This document shows, one piece after another, positions 19,696 to 28,005 of a DNA stretch of 33,642 nt. The stretch covers positions 1-33,642 of IMG/VR virus record IMGVR_UViG_3300034375_001611; one strand, written 5' to 3'. Numbering within the stretch: the stretch's first letter is position 1; each line of letters starts with the position of its first letter. The notes under the pieces are model-generated. The model had not been told where the DNA came from. It saw nothing but the letters and a program-made list of their open reading frames with translations, and ran no database searches. The DNA comes from a virus. The position numbers were made by a program, and so were the translations under genes.

Positions 19696-21837
19696 ATGGA
19701 ATATGATAAAGATATAGTTGAAGCATCAGAAGAACAACAAGAGTCTTATGATGTAGAAAAGCTACAAGGCTGTCTCAAGAGTGAGATGGATGACGCTAAA
19801 GACTTCATTGACCAAATTGGTGAACAAAGAGCAGACGCAACAGACTACTATCTAGGACAAGAACCTGGATCAACCTCATCACTACAATCAGAATTTGTAT
19901 CAACAGATGTTAGGGATAGCGTACTATTTATGCTTCCTTCCATCATGCGTACTTTTTTTGGTACTAGCAAGATAGTAGAGTTCATACCAAATGGCCCTGA
20001 AGACATACAACTTGCAACACAACAAACCGATTACATTAATTATGTCATACAACAAAAAAACCCTGGGTTTAAAGTTTTGTATGACGCTTTTAAAGATGCG
20101 CTGATTAGAAAAACTGGTTTTGTCAAAGCCTATTGGGATGACAGCATTACTGCATCAACACACGAATACACAAACATTTCACCTGAAGCATACCAAGCAC
20201 TCATACTTGATCCTAACGTAGAGGTAATTAAAGAGTCAGTTGAAATGCAAAGCATAACAATTATGAATCCTGAGACTGGTGAAGAGATGACGCAAGAAAC
20301 ACCAGCCAGTTACGACATTAAAATTAGAAGAATTAAACCTAAAGACCAAGTGGTTATCGAAGCAGTACCACCTGAAGAAGTTTTAATATCAAGAAACGCT
20401 AGAGACTTAGAATCATCACCCTACGTTGCACACCGCATGGTAAAAACTGTCAGCGACTTAGTTGCTATGGGTTATGACAAAGAAGAAATGGAACAATATG
20501 CTGGTTCTGGAAACTACATAGACGCTGAAAGCTATGACGAAGAACAAGCAAGAAATCCTTACGCTGATTATTCAGGCGTAGATAGAACTGATAAAAATAA
20601 TGTTCTCTATGTAGAGCATTATATTTTTTATGATTTAGATGGTGATGGTATAGATGAAAGGATTAGGGTATGCACCGTAGGCAATGGAATAAACATTGTT
20701 AACGCAACACCTTGGGATGATCTACCTATTACACTCTTCTGTCCCGATCCTGAACCACACACCTCCATTGGTTCATGTCCTGCGGACTACTTGATGCCTA
20801 TTCAAGCTGCTAAATCTCAAATTATGAGAGATACACTTGATAGTCTAGGCCACGCCATCTTCCCACGAATGGGTATTGTTGAAGGACAAGTTAATATTGA
20901 TGATGTTCTCAACACCGATATAGGACAACCAATTAGAATGCGTGCGCCAGGAATGGTTCAGCCTTTCGCTGTGCCTTTTGTTGGTAAAGAAGCATTCCCT
21001 GTACTCTCTTATCTTGACGAAGCCAAGGAGAACCGCACAGGCGTTTCTAAGGCATCCGCAGGATTAAACGCAGATGCACTACAATCTTCTACCGCACAAG
21101 CAGTATCAGCAACTATGTCTGGAGCGCAAGGCAGAGTAGAACTTATTTGCAGACACTTTGCAGACGGCATGAAAGATTTATTCAAACTGGTTAACTCACT
21201 TGTTATCAAGCACCAAGAAGGTCAAGATATGATGAGACTAAACAACGAGTTTGTCCCTATTGATCCAAGATATTGGGATGCTGATAAAGACTTAGTCATT
21301 AATGTTGGTATATCTAAATCTTCTGACGAAGAGAAGTTCCAAGTCTTAACAGCTTTATCACAAAAACAAGAACAAATTTTACAAACACTAGGCCCTGACA
21401 ATCCATTACTCAATTTACAGCAATACGCTAACACATTAACAAAAATGATTGAGATGGCTGGATTTAAAGATGCAAATTCATTTATAAACACAACAGTTCA
21501 ACCTATGCCACCACAGCAACCGCAAGACCAGAAACCTTCACCTGAAGAAATGTTGGCTCAAGCAGAAGCTATGAAAGCACAAAACTTAGCACAAAAAGCA
21601 ATCATTGATGCAGAAACAGACAGAATGAAAATTATCATGGATGACGATAGAAACCGTGATGAACATGAAGCTGATCTCAAACTGAAGACTGCTGAACTTA
21701 TAGCTAAGTATGGCGCACAGGTAGATGTAGCAGAGATTAACGCTATCATGGAAAGAGACAGAGAAGCCATGAGACAAGCAGCAAAGAATCAATCTCAAGG
21801 AATGTTTACAAATGGAAACAACCAACCAATCGGATAA
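19696..21837 (+). CDS. Portal protein (P22-like)
   Basis: The 713-residue length and pattern of P22/SU10-type portals are visible. There is an acidic N-terminus, the segment VSTDVRDSVLFMLPSIMRTF (residues ~68-87), and beta-rich wing and stem (PEEVLISRNARDL; VEHYIFYDLDGDGIDERIRV). The crown-side helices follow (FPVLSYLDEAKENRTGVSKA, typical of this family). The C-terminal ~130 residues form a long charged coiled coil (AQAEAMKAQNLAQKAIIDAE onward), matching the barrel of P22 portals. It forms the dodecameric ring that TerL docks to and the adaptor binds. It starts 6 bp after terL. Confidence 0.92.
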   Translation: MEYDKDIVEASEEQQESYDVEKLQGCLKSEMDDAKDFIDQIGEQRADATDYYLGQEPGSTSSLQSEFVSTDVRDSVLFMLPSIMRTFFGTSKIVEFIPNGPEDIQLATQQTDYINYVIQQKNPGFKVLYDAFKDALIRKTGFVKAYWDDSITASTHEYTNISPEAYQALILDPNVEVIKESVEMQSITIMNPETGEEMTQETPASYDIKIRRIKPKDQVVIEAVPPEEVLISRNARDLESSPYVAHRMVKTVSDLVAMGYDKEEMEQYAGSGNYIDAESYDEEQARNPYADYSGVDRTDKNNVLYVEHYIFYDLDGDGIDERIRVCTVGNGINIVNATPWDDLPITLFCPDPEPHTSIGSCPADYLMPIQAAKSQIMRDTLDSLGHAIFPRMGIVEGQVNIDDVLNTDIGQPIRMRAPGMVQPFAVPFVGKEAFPVLSYLDEAKENRTGVSKASAGLNADALQSSTAQAVSATMSGAQGRVELICRHFADGMKDLFKLVNSLVIKHQEGQDMMRLNNEFVPIDPRYWDADKDLVINVGISKSSDEEKFQVLTALSQKQEQILQTLGPDNPLLNLQQYANTLTKMIEMAGFKDANSFINTTVQPMPPQQPQDQKPSPEEMLAQAEAMKAQNLAQKAIIDAETDRMKIIMDDDRNRDEHEADLKLKTAELIAKYGAQVDVAEINAIMERDREAMRQAAKNQSQGMFTNGNNQPIG

Positions 21838-21994
21838 GATATACGATTTAGAATTTCTTGACGGAGATTTTATTTATGTTGGTTCGGACATTAAGGCTAA
21901 AAATTTAGAAGAAGCAAAAAGAGTCGCAATGGTCTTTTTACAAATACCACCAGGCTCAGAGCTAATATCTTGTAAGGAGACATTAATACACTAA
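21812..21994 (+). CDS. 60-aa small protein after the portal
   Basis: The ATG lies 26 bp inside the portal gene with AAGGAA upstream, and the stop overlaps the next ATG by one base. The product has a beta-type half (YDLEFLDGDFIYVGSDIKA) and a helical half (LEEAKRVAMVFLQI). It belongs to no family I recognise; tight coupling supports it. Confidence 0.65.
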   Translation: METTNQSDKIYDLEFLDGDFIYVGSDIKAKNLEEAKRVAMVFLQIPPGSELISCKETLIH

Positions 21995-22266
21995 TGGCAG
22001 TAACATATAGAGGCGAAAAGTTCGCTGGTTATAACAAACCTAAACGTACACCAAACCACAAAACAAAGTCACATGCTGTCTTAGCAAAAGTCGGTGACGT
22101 AATAAAATTAATTCGCTTTGGTCAACAAGGAGTTAGTGGTGCAGGTAAAAACCCAAAGTCTGCTAAAGATAAAGCTAGAAAAAAATCATTTAAAAAAAGA
22201 CACGCTAAGAATATCGCAAGAGGTAAGTTGTCACCAGCTTACTGGGCGAACAAAGTAAAATGGTAA
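21994..22266 (+). CDS. 90-aa basic conserved phage protein (DUF6321-like)
   Basis: This is a strongly basic protein with the pattern FAGYNKPKRTPNHKTKSHAV, LIRFGQQGVSGAG, KSFKKRHAKNI and LSPAYWANKVKW. I recall this set from a phage family (DUF6321-like) usually found near head genes; the function is unknown. High Lys/Arg content suggests DNA or RNA contact, perhaps as a minor packaged protein. It is coupled to its neighbour upstream, and the next gene has GGAG 6 nt before its ATG. Confidence 0.75.
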   Translation: MAVTYRGEKFAGYNKPKRTPNHKTKSHAVLAKVGDVIKLIRFGQQGVSGAGKNPKSAKDKARKKSFKKRHAKNIARGKLSPAYWANKVKW

Positions 22267-22276
22267 GGAGATAATT

Positions 22277-22414
22277 ATGCCAAAAGGACTATACGCAAAT
22301 ATAAACGCAAGAAAGAAAAAAGGAACAAGCAGATCAAAAAAGAAATCTACTATTTCTAAAAAAGCCTACGCCAACATGAAGGCTGGTTTTCCTAAAAAGA
22401 AAAAGAAAAAGTAA
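22277..22414 (+). CDS. 45-aa Lys-rich phage peptide (MPKGLYANINA type)
   Basis: ATG 22277 follows AAGGAG. The product starts MPKGLYANINARKKKGTSRS and ends in a run of lysines. Tiny proteins beginning MP(K/R)GLYANI occur widely in podovirus genomes next to head genes. About 40% of residues are Lys or Arg, so nucleic-acid binding is expected. Confidence 0.75.
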   Translation: MPKGLYANINARKKKGTSRSKKKSTISKKAYANMKAGFPKKKKKK

Positions 22415-22534
22415 TTGTTTGGTTGGCTTGATAAGTTTTTAGAGTGGTCGTTCCAACGACACGCAAACAAGCTACATAAAAAATATACACATGATAGACA
22501 AATTAATAAAACCTGTAAGCGAACTATTAGATAA
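22415..22534 (+). CDS. Possible 39-aa peptide overlapping the holin start
   Basis: A TTG-initiated frame directly after the previous stop reads MFGWLDKFLEWSFQRHANKL, then HKKYTHDRQINKTCKRTIR: amphipathic, aromatic and basic. There is no Shine-Dalgarno sequence. It fills a 76-bp gap and spans the holin start, which also lacks a Shine-Dalgarno sequence, so coupled translation is conceivable. Weak support. Confidence 0.3.
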   Translation: MFGWLDKFLEWSFQRHANKLHKKYTHDRQINKTCKRTIR

Positions 22535-22862
22535 GTTCATTCCAGATGCAGACACAAAGCAAAAGATAGCGCATGAAATCGCAACCATGTCGCAAAAGCA
22601 TATTCACGAAATTGCTAAAGCACAAATAGAAGTAAACAAAGAAGAAGCTAAAGGGAATTGGTTTCAATCTTCTTGGCGACCAGCTACAGCTTGGGTATGT
22701 GTATTTGGCTTTGCTATTAATTTTCTAATTAGTCCTCTCGCAGCTCCTTTTGGTATTGATATACCTCAAGCAGATACTTCAACAATGCTACCTGTACTTA
22801 TGGGTATGCTCGGTCTTGGAGGTTTACGATCATTTGAACGAGTAAAAGGCGTTGGAAAGTAA
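22491..22862 (+). CDS. Holin, 3TM (gene-transfer-agent) family
   Basis: This 123-residue protein has a helical charged N-terminus (residues 1-55). The conserved segment GNWFQSSWRPATAWVCVFGFAIN follows with a first membrane span (residues ~66-84), then a hydrophobic loop/second span (PLAAPFGIDIPQ) and a third (STMLPVLMGMLGLGGLRSFER). WRPATAW and the final GLGGLRSFER are diagnostic of the GTA_holin_3TM family. It makes the inner-membrane holes that start lysis. The next membrane protein overlaps its stop by one base. Confidence 0.85.
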   Translation: MIDKLIKPVSELLDKFIPDADTKQKIAHEIATMSQKHIHEIAKAQIEVNKEEAKGNWFQSSWRPATAWVCVFGFAINFLISPLAAPFGIDIPQADTSTMLPVLMGMLGLGGLRSFERVKGVGK

Positions 22863-23149
22863 TGAACCAAATAGCCAAAGTAGATGATAAATCTTCTTTA
22901 AGTATATCGCTTCCTTACCTTGCACAAATAGTAGTTGCTATATCTGTAGGAGTTTGGGGTTATGCCAACATTACCGAAAAGATAGATTCAAATGCACAAG
23001 AAACTAGAAACCTCAGAGGAAATCAAAACAATTATATTTTCCCAGACATTAGAACACTTGAGCAACAAGTAGTAGAATTAGAAAAGGAAGTGTTAATTTT
23101 AAAAACAGAAATAGAATTTTATAAAAAAGAAATAGAAAAAAAAGATTAA
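22862..23149 (+). CDS. Membrane-anchored coiled-coil lysis-cassette protein
   Basis: One span near the N-terminus (YLAQIVVAISVGVWGYANIT, residues ~19-38) is followed by a linker and a coiled coil of ~40 residues (EQQVVELEKEVLILKTEIEF). Membrane anchor plus periplasmic coiled coil is the plan of i-spanins (Rz) and some lysis regulators. Its place between holin and endolysin supports a lysis role, but the sequence alone does not show spanin function. Confidence 0.65.
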   Translation: MNQIAKVDDKSSLSISLPYLAQIVVAISVGVWGYANITEKIDSNAQETRNLRGNQNNYIFPDIRTLEQQVVELEKEVLILKTEIEFYKKEIEKKD

Positions 23150-23173
23150 GTTAATAGTAGGCGGTAATACAAG

Positions 23174-23545
23174 ATGAGTTGGAAAAATTTCAAAGAAGAA
23201 GAGTTTGCTTGCAAACATTGTGGTAAAAATGGTATTTCACACGAACTAATAAATAAGTTACAATCACTTAGAACAGAGCTGGGTTTTCCGTTTATTATTA
23301 CATCTGGTTACAGATGCGAAGAACATCCAATAGAAGCGCGAAAGAAAACTCCAGGAACTCATGCTGAAGGATTGGCTGCTGATGTATATGTAAGAGGAAG
23401 CAAAGCACTCGACATAGTATCAAAAGCTAAAGATTATGGATTTACTGGCGTTGGCGTAAATCAAAAAGGAGATGCTCGTTTTATACACTTAGACATCTCA
23501 GAAGAAAAAGAAAGCAGACCAAGGCCACACATTTGGAGTTATTGA
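23174..23545 (+). CDS. Endolysin, peptidase M15-type endopeptidase
   Basis: This 123-residue zinc peptidase of the M15_3 type has HAEGLAADV (His63, Asp70) and FIHLDI (His105) as zinc ligands, with ITSGYRCEEHP ahead of them. The N-terminal CKHCGK is common in this family. It lacks a signal peptide, so it needs the holin for export, and it cleaves peptidoglycan peptides (D-Ala or L-Ala-D-Glu type). The ribosome binding site is AGGCGGT. The stop overlaps the next ATG by one base. Confidence 0.9.
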   Translation: MSWKNFKEEEFACKHCGKNGISHELINKLQSLRTELGFPFIITSGYRCEEHPIEARKKTPGTHAEGLAADVYVRGSKALDIVSKAKDYGFTGVGVNQKGDARFIHLDISEEKESRPRPHIWSY

Positions 23546-23781
23546 TGGACAACCCTATATTATTTTGGAACGCGATTATCACACTCGTTTATGTTCCTAT
23601 GATCTATAGCATTCGCACCAATGCAGCAGATGTAAAAAGAGTTGAGATATTACTAAACAAAACAAGAGAAGAAATACCATCACGCTATGCAACCAAACAA
23701 GACTTGCATTTGGATATGAAAAGAATTTTTGATAGATTAGATAAATTAGACGAAAAAATTGACAAGCTAATAGCTAACTAA
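23545..23781 (+). CDS. Second membrane/coiled-coil protein of the lysis cassette
   Basis: ATG 23545 (78 aa) is preferred to the TTG at 23533, because GGAG lies 7 nt before it and the start overlaps the endolysin stop. There is one N-terminal span (NPILFWNAIITLVYVPMIYS) and then a coiled coil (KRIFDRLDKLDEKIDKLIAN). It may be a spanin-like partner, an antiholin or a second holin. Confidence 0.65.
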   Translation: MDNPILFWNAIITLVYVPMIYSIRTNAADVKRVEILLNKTREEIPSRYATKQDLHLDMKRIFDRLDKLDEKIDKLIAN

Positions 23782-23788
23782 AAAATAT

Positions 23789-24049
23789 ATGCCATCACAA
23801 GAAGATATACTAAACTCAAACGAAGCAGAGTTAATTCTTAACTCAGAAACATTCACACAAGCTGTAAACAATCTTAAAGAAGACTATATAAATTTATGGT
23901 TATTAACCAAAGATAGTGATATAGATAAAAGAGAAAATTTACACAAAGCAATAAAACTTTTACCCGAAATAGAAAAACATCTCAGAATAATAGTAGAGAA
24001 GGGTAAGATCACAAAGTCACAATTAGGAAGATTGCATAAAGTTGTGTAA
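23789..24049 (+). CDS. 86-aa helical protein before the scaffold gene
   Basis: This unrecognised, fully helical charged protein (SETFTQAVNNLKEDYINLWL; HKAIKLLPEIEKHLRIIVEK) sits 7 bp after the lysis cassette and before the scaffold gene. Between its stop and the scaffold lies an AT-rich 7-bp stem (24059-24077) followed by T-rich DNA, perhaps a weak terminator or processing site. Confidence 0.65.
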   Translation: MPSQEDILNSNEAELILNSETFTQAVNNLKEDYINLWLLTKDSDIDKRENLHKAIKLLPEIEKHLRIIVEKGKITKSQLGRLHKVV

Positions 24050-24100
24050 AATTTAATTTAGTATTGTTAAAATACTACTTTACATTTTTAAGGAATGAAT

Positions 24101-25102
24101 ATGACCAACAACGCAAAGCCGATTGGTTTACAAACAAATTTAGAACAGACAGAACAATCTTTCGAAAGTTTTTTGACTCCAGCGGAACAACCAGAAAACG
24201 AACTAGAAGAAACATCAGAAGAGCTAGTCAACCAAGACGAAGTCATTGAAGATGATGAAATCATTGAAGAAGACGTTGAATTAGAAGACGAACTTGAAGA
24301 AGATGAAGACGAACCTCAAGAAGATCAAGTAGAAGCAGAGGAGTCCGAGCAACCACAACTATATACTATTAAAGTAGATGGTGAAGATACCCAGGTCACG
24401 CTTGAAGAACTCCAAAACGGATACAGTCGCCAAAGAGATTATACGAGAAAAACTCAAGAGTTAGCTGAACAGCGTAAAGCTATTGAAGCTCAACAAAAAG
24501 AAATTTCTCAAAAAGATGCAATTTACTCACAGTTGTTACCAAAATTGGAAGCGACTTTGAAAGGCGAGTTAGAAAACGAGCCAGATTGGAATGCACTTTA
24601 TGACGCTGATCCTATTGCCTATGTCCGTGAAAAAGACTTATGGAATGAGAAGAAGCAAAGGTTACAAGCCGCACAAGACGAAGCTAACAGACTTCAACGA
24701 GAACAAGCTGAAAAGCAAAAGAAGGAGTTAGAAGAATTTGTCAAGTACGGTAACGAACAATTGCTAACACAAATTCCAGAATGGCAAGACAACGAAATAG
24801 CAGTTAAAGAAAAAAATGCTATTCGGGATTATGGTATAAATGTTTTAGGCTATTCATCTCAAGAGATGGACAGCGTTTACGACTACCGAGTTTTACTTGG
24901 TTTAAGAAACGCATGGCTACAACACAAAACCGTACAAGCTACTAAAGTCAAACCAACTGAAAAGAAAGCAGTTGCTCGTACTGCAAGACCTGGCACTTCA
25001 AACGTACCAAAAACAAAAACTCCTGTGAAGAGAGCGCGTCAAAAATTAGCTAAAACTGGAAAAGTCCAGGATGCGGCTAAACTATTTGAACAAATAATAT
25101 AA
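24101..25102 (+). CDS. Scaffolding protein
   Basis: I prefer ATG 24101 (333 aa): the AAGGA at 24090-24094 touches the first ATG (24095) but is 6 nt from this one. The N-terminal ~85 residues are extremely acidic (runs of Glu and Asp). The conserved segment LYTIKVDGEDTQVTLEELQNGYSRQRDYT follows, then a long coiled coil (residues ~120-215) and a basic C-terminus (KTPVKRARQKLAKTGKVQDA). Acidic N-terminus, coiled coil and basic capsid-binding C-terminus directly before the capsid gene define a scaffold. Confidence 0.85.
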   Translation: MTNNAKPIGLQTNLEQTEQSFESFLTPAEQPENELEETSEELVNQDEVIEDDEIIEEDVELEDELEEDEDEPQEDQVEAEESEQPQLYTIKVDGEDTQVTLEELQNGYSRQRDYTRKTQELAEQRKAIEAQQKEISQKDAIYSQLLPKLEATLKGELENEPDWNALYDADPIAYVREKDLWNEKKQRLQAAQDEANRLQREQAEKQKKELEEFVKYGNEQLLTQIPEWQDNEIAVKEKNAIRDYGINVLGYSSQEMDSVYDYRVLLGLRNAWLQHKTVQATKVKPTEKKAVARTARPGTSNVPKTKTPVKRARQKLAKTGKVQDAAKLFEQII

Positions 25103-25125
25103 ACTTTTAAACATAGGAAAATATC

Positions 25126-26061
25126 ATGGCTAAAGTAACAAACGCATTTGATACATACAGCGCGACTGCTGATAGAGAGCAACTAAGTGACGTTATTTAT
25201 AACATCTCTCCTCAAGCAACTCCGTTTATGTCTGCAATTGGAAAAAACTCAATTAAGAACGTAGTTTTTGATTGGCAAACAGAAAACTTACCTACTGCTT
25301 CAGGCGCAGGTCAACTAGAAGGTTTTGAACTTTCAAGATCAGCTTCTACAGCTACATCAAGAGTGAGTAACGTGGCTCAAATCTCATCAAGAGACGCAAC
25401 TGTGACTGGTTCACAACAAGCATCTGATCCTGCTGGCAAGAAGTCAGAAATGGCTCATCAGTTAGCTATCATGGCGAAGGCTCTGAAGAGAGATATGGAA
25501 GTGGCTCTTTGTCAAAAGAACCCAAAACAAACTGGTAATGCTACAACAGCAAGAACTACTGGTGGTTTTGAATCTTGGATTACTTCAAACGTATCAAGAG
25601 GAACTAACGGTGCTGGTAACGGTGGCGGTGCTGCTCCAACTGACGGAACACAAAGAGCTTTAACAGAAGCATTATTAAAGTCTGTATTACAGTCTTGCTT
25701 CTCTAATGGTGGCGAGCCTTCATTAGCAATCTGTGGCCCAGTTAATAAGCAAAAAATATCTGGCTTTACAGGTAGAGCTTCAGCTAGACAAATGATTGAT
25801 GCAAACACAGTAGAGGCTTCTGTTTCTATTTACGCATCAGACTTTGGTGAGTTGAAAATCGTTCCATCTAACTTCAGTAGAGAAAGATCACTTTTATTAG
25901 TTGATCCTGACTACGCTAAAGTATCATACCTAAGAGACTTCAAAACAGTTGATATCTCAACAATAGGTGATGCAGAAACTAAGATGATTGTAGCTGAGTA
26001 TGGATTAGAAATGAGCAACGAAGCTGCTCACGGTATAGTCGCAGACTTAACAACTTCATAA
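25126..26061 (+). CDS. Major capsid protein (SU10/DUF5309 family, HK97-like fold)
   Basis: This 311-residue protein matches the DUF5309 pattern: DREQLSDVIYNISPQATPFM, VFDWQTENLPTA, MAHQLAIMAKALKRDMEVAL, and LKIVPSNFSRERSLLLVDPD before the C-terminus. These are the N-arm, spine helix and A-domain regions of this HK97-fold subgroup. It follows the scaffold and precedes a strong UUCG hairpin, consistent with high late expression. Confidence 0.92.
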   Translation: MAKVTNAFDTYSATADREQLSDVIYNISPQATPFMSAIGKNSIKNVVFDWQTENLPTASGAGQLEGFELSRSASTATSRVSNVAQISSRDATVTGSQQASDPAGKKSEMAHQLAIMAKALKRDMEVALCQKNPKQTGNATTARTTGGFESWITSNVSRGTNGAGNGGGAAPTDGTQRALTEALLKSVLQSCFSNGGEPSLAICGPVNKQKISGFTGRASARQMIDANTVEASVSIYASDFGELKIVPSNFSRERSLLLVDPDYAKVSYLRDFKTVDISTIGDAETKMIVAEYGLEMSNEAAHGIVADLTTS

Positions 26062-26076
26062 GTTAGTTAGACTTTA

Positions 26077-26096
26077 GGGAAGGCTTCGGCCTTCCC
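26077..26096 (+). terminator. UUCG hairpin after the major capsid gene
   Basis: A perfect 8-bp stem GGGAAGGC/GCCTTCCC closes on a TTCG tetraloop. A weak T-rich run (ACCCTTTATT) follows. It may give partial termination or 3'-end protection, lowering expression of downstream tail genes relative to capsid. Confidence 0.8.
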
Positions 26097-26110
26097 ACCC
26101 TTTATTAAAC

Positions 26111-26410
26111 ATGTCACAAAAACGCACAATTACTGATTATAAAACTGGTTACAAATCAGAGTTCATAACCGAAGACGACAAAGTTGTTTATCATACAACG
26201 CAAGATGTTGCTCCTGTCATTGACCACGTCAAGAAACTAAGAGACAATACTATTAAGCCTGGAAAAGATATGCGCCACATAGCCGAAGTACCCATGGTAA
26301 TTTGGAATAAAGCATTAAGAGAAGGTTGGTCGCAAGACTCCGCAAAGTGGAAAGAGTGGCTCAATAATCCAGATAATAAAGTGTTTAGAACTTGGCAAGG
26401 TAAAGTATGA
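26111..26410 (+). CDS. 99-aa head-tail module protein
   Basis: This unrecognised protein contains KSEFITEDDKVVYHTTQDVA, HVKKLRDNTIKPGKDMRHIA and KWKEWLNNPDNKVFRTWQGKV. A similar C-terminal 'W.kwLNdpdNk.FRtw' pattern is seen in small proteins between capsid and adaptor genes of related phages. The stop overlaps the adaptor start (ATGA), suggesting a head-to-tail joining or decoration role. Confidence 0.7.
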   Translation: MSQKRTITDYKTGYKSEFITEDDKVVYHTTQDVAPVIDHVKKLRDNTIKPGKDMRHIAEVPMVIWNKALREGWSQDSAKWKEWLNNPDNKVFRTWQGKV

Positions 26411-27054
26411 CGTATGCAGAATTAAAAACAGCTATAGCTGGTTATCTTAATAGATCAGATTTAACATCTACTATAGATACATTTATTGATAACGTAGAAG
26501 CTGAACTCAACAGAAACCTAAGAACAAAAGACATGATTAAAAGAGCTACTGCAACAGCAGATGCTCAATACTTATCAGTACCAAGTGATTGGCTAGAAGC
26601 CATCAATGTAGAAATCACATCAAACGATTTCAGTCCGTTGTTTCAACAATCTATAGAATCTTTAGATGTTTATAGAAAAGCAAACAACAACGCTACAGGT
26701 CAACCAGCTTACTTTGCAATGGTTGATGACACTTTAGAATTAGCACCAACTCCTGACGTAGCTTACACCCTACAGCTAACTTATTATGGTAAAATAGATG
26801 CGTTAAGTGATAGCAATACAACTAACTTTGTATCAGTATCGCACCCAGACGTTTATTTATATGGTGCATTAAAACACGCTTCTATTTACTTAATGGAAGA
26901 CGACAGAATAGCAATGTTTAGTCAACAGTTCGACAAAGCATTAGAACAAATGAGAATGTCTCAAGAGAAGTCAGCATTCGGTAAAGGATCACTTTTACAA
27001 AGAAGCAGAACTTACGGAAAGAAACAAAAAAGAAATTACTACTACGGTAATTAA
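26407..27054 (+). CDS. Head-tail adaptor (SU10/P22 gp4-like)
   Basis: This 215-residue protein starts TYAELKTAIAGYLNRSDLTS, then IDNVEAELNRNLRTKDM, YLSVPSDWLEAINVEI and HPDVYLYGALKHASIYLMED. This is the helix-bundle signature of podovirus adaptors that bind the portal and receive the nozzle. The C-terminus is basic (SRTYGKKQKRNYYYGN), as expected for the arm that inserts into the portal groove. Confidence 0.85.
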   Translation: MTYAELKTAIAGYLNRSDLTSTIDTFIDNVEAELNRNLRTKDMIKRATATADAQYLSVPSDWLEAINVEITSNDFSPLFQQSIESLDVYRKANNNATGQPAYFAMVDDTLELAPTPDVAYTLQLTYYGKIDALSDSNTTNFVSVSHPDVYLYGALKHASIYLMEDDRIAMFSQQFDKALEQMRMSQEKSAFGKGSLLQRSRTYGKKQKRNYYYGN

Positions 27055-27065
27055 AGGAGAACACA

Positions 27066-27458
27066 ATGGCAGGATTTAGTGATTATTTAGAAGACAAAGT
27101 TTTAGAGCATGTCTTTGGTGGCAATGCTTACTCAGCACCATCAACATTATATGTTGCTTTATACACAGTAGCACCTACCGATACAGGCGGTGGAACTGAA
27201 GTATCAGGCGGTGGTTATGTAAGAAAGACATCAACCTTTAACGTATCTGGTACTAACCCAACAACAGCATCTAACTCAGCTGCTGTAGAATATCCAACAG
27301 CTACAGCAGACTACGGAACAGTAGTTGCAGTTGGTATTTTTGATGCTTCATCATCAGGCAACTTACTAGCATACGCAAACTTAACTACATCAAAAGTTGT
27401 TAGCACAGGGGATGTTTTCAGATTCAATACTGGTGATTTAGACGTAACACTAGCTTAA
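27066..27458 (+). CDS. Small tail protein (gp80-like beta domain)
   Basis: This 130-residue beta-rich protein contains YLEDKVLEHVFGGNAYSAP, TLYVALYTVAPTDTGGGTEV, SGGGYVRKT and VVAVGIFDASSSGNLLAYA. The pattern 'lyvALyt.aPtdtg.GtEvsgggYvR' occurs in small tail-associated phage proteins resembling mycobacteriophage gp80. It likely forms part of the tail or fibre base. GGAG 8 nt before the ATG supports the start. Confidence 0.75.
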   Translation: MAGFSDYLEDKVLEHVFGGNAYSAPSTLYVALYTVAPTDTGGGTEVSGGGYVRKTSTFNVSGTNPTTASNSAAVEYPTATADYGTVVAVGIFDASSSGNLLAYANLTTSKVVSTGDVFRFNTGDLDVTLA

Positions 27459-27462
27459 CATC

Positions 27463-28005
27463 ATGGCCAGTATAGGCTATAACAAAGGCTATTACTCAAG
27501 ATCAAAGTATAACGATCTTGCTATACAAGCCGAAGCAACCATATCTGCGACTAGCGGATTTACCGCAGTTGGAACACAAATAGATGTACCTACAGCAGTC
27601 ATACAGGCTGTTTCAGGCTTTACTGCAACTGGTACACAAATTGATAAAGCAGCAACAATTATTAATGCTGTATCAGGTGCTAGTGCGGTAGGAAGAAAAA
27701 CTCACGGTGCTAATGCAACCATTGCAGCAGTATCAGACTTTGACTCGCAAGCATTTATTACCGCAGCTGGTTTCTCAACCATTGCACAAACATCAGGCTT
27801 TGATGCAACAGGTAGAGCAACATTTGCAGCCGCATCAACGATCAATCAAACCAGTAGCCTTGTCGCTGTTGGTGGTCTAAAATGGGAAGATATAATTGTT
27901 CCAGACGATACATGGACAGATCAGATAGTTGCAAGTGCAACATGGACAGATCAAAGTAACCCATCAACAAATTGGACTGAATTAGACAAACAAGAGGCAG
28001 CTTAA
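27463..28005 (+). CDS. Virion protein built of 20-residue repeats with WTD tail
   Basis: This 180-residue protein has at least five copies of a unit with exact 20-residue period. The conserved turn SG(F/A)-x-A-x-G lies at residues 31, 51, 71, 91, 111 and 131, with A-x-I-x-A-V before it. This suggests a beta-helix or stacked-strand rod. The end has three TW or NW motifs (residues 150-172: DTWTDQ, ATWTDQ, TNWTEL) spaced about 10 residues apart. It lies directly before the fibre gene (stop and ATG adjacent), so it may be a fibre collar or decoration. No enzymatic features. Confidence 0.75.
   Translation: MASIGYNKGYYSRSKYNDLAIQAEATISATSGFTAVGTQIDVPTAVIQAVSGFTATGTQIDKAATIINAVSGASAVGRKTHGANATIAAVSDFDSQAFITAAGFSTIAQTSGFDATGRATFAAASTINQTSSLVAVGGLKWEDIIVPDDTWTDQIVASATWTDQSNPSTNWTELDKQEAA

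Noticed and set aside
21558-21825. Minus-strand frames rich in Ser, Ile and Phe
   Set aside because: Antisense shadows of the portal coiled-coil region.
24064-24249. 61-aa frame at the scaffold start
   Set aside because: Arg-rich shadow of the Glu/Asp-rich scaffold N-terminus in another frame.
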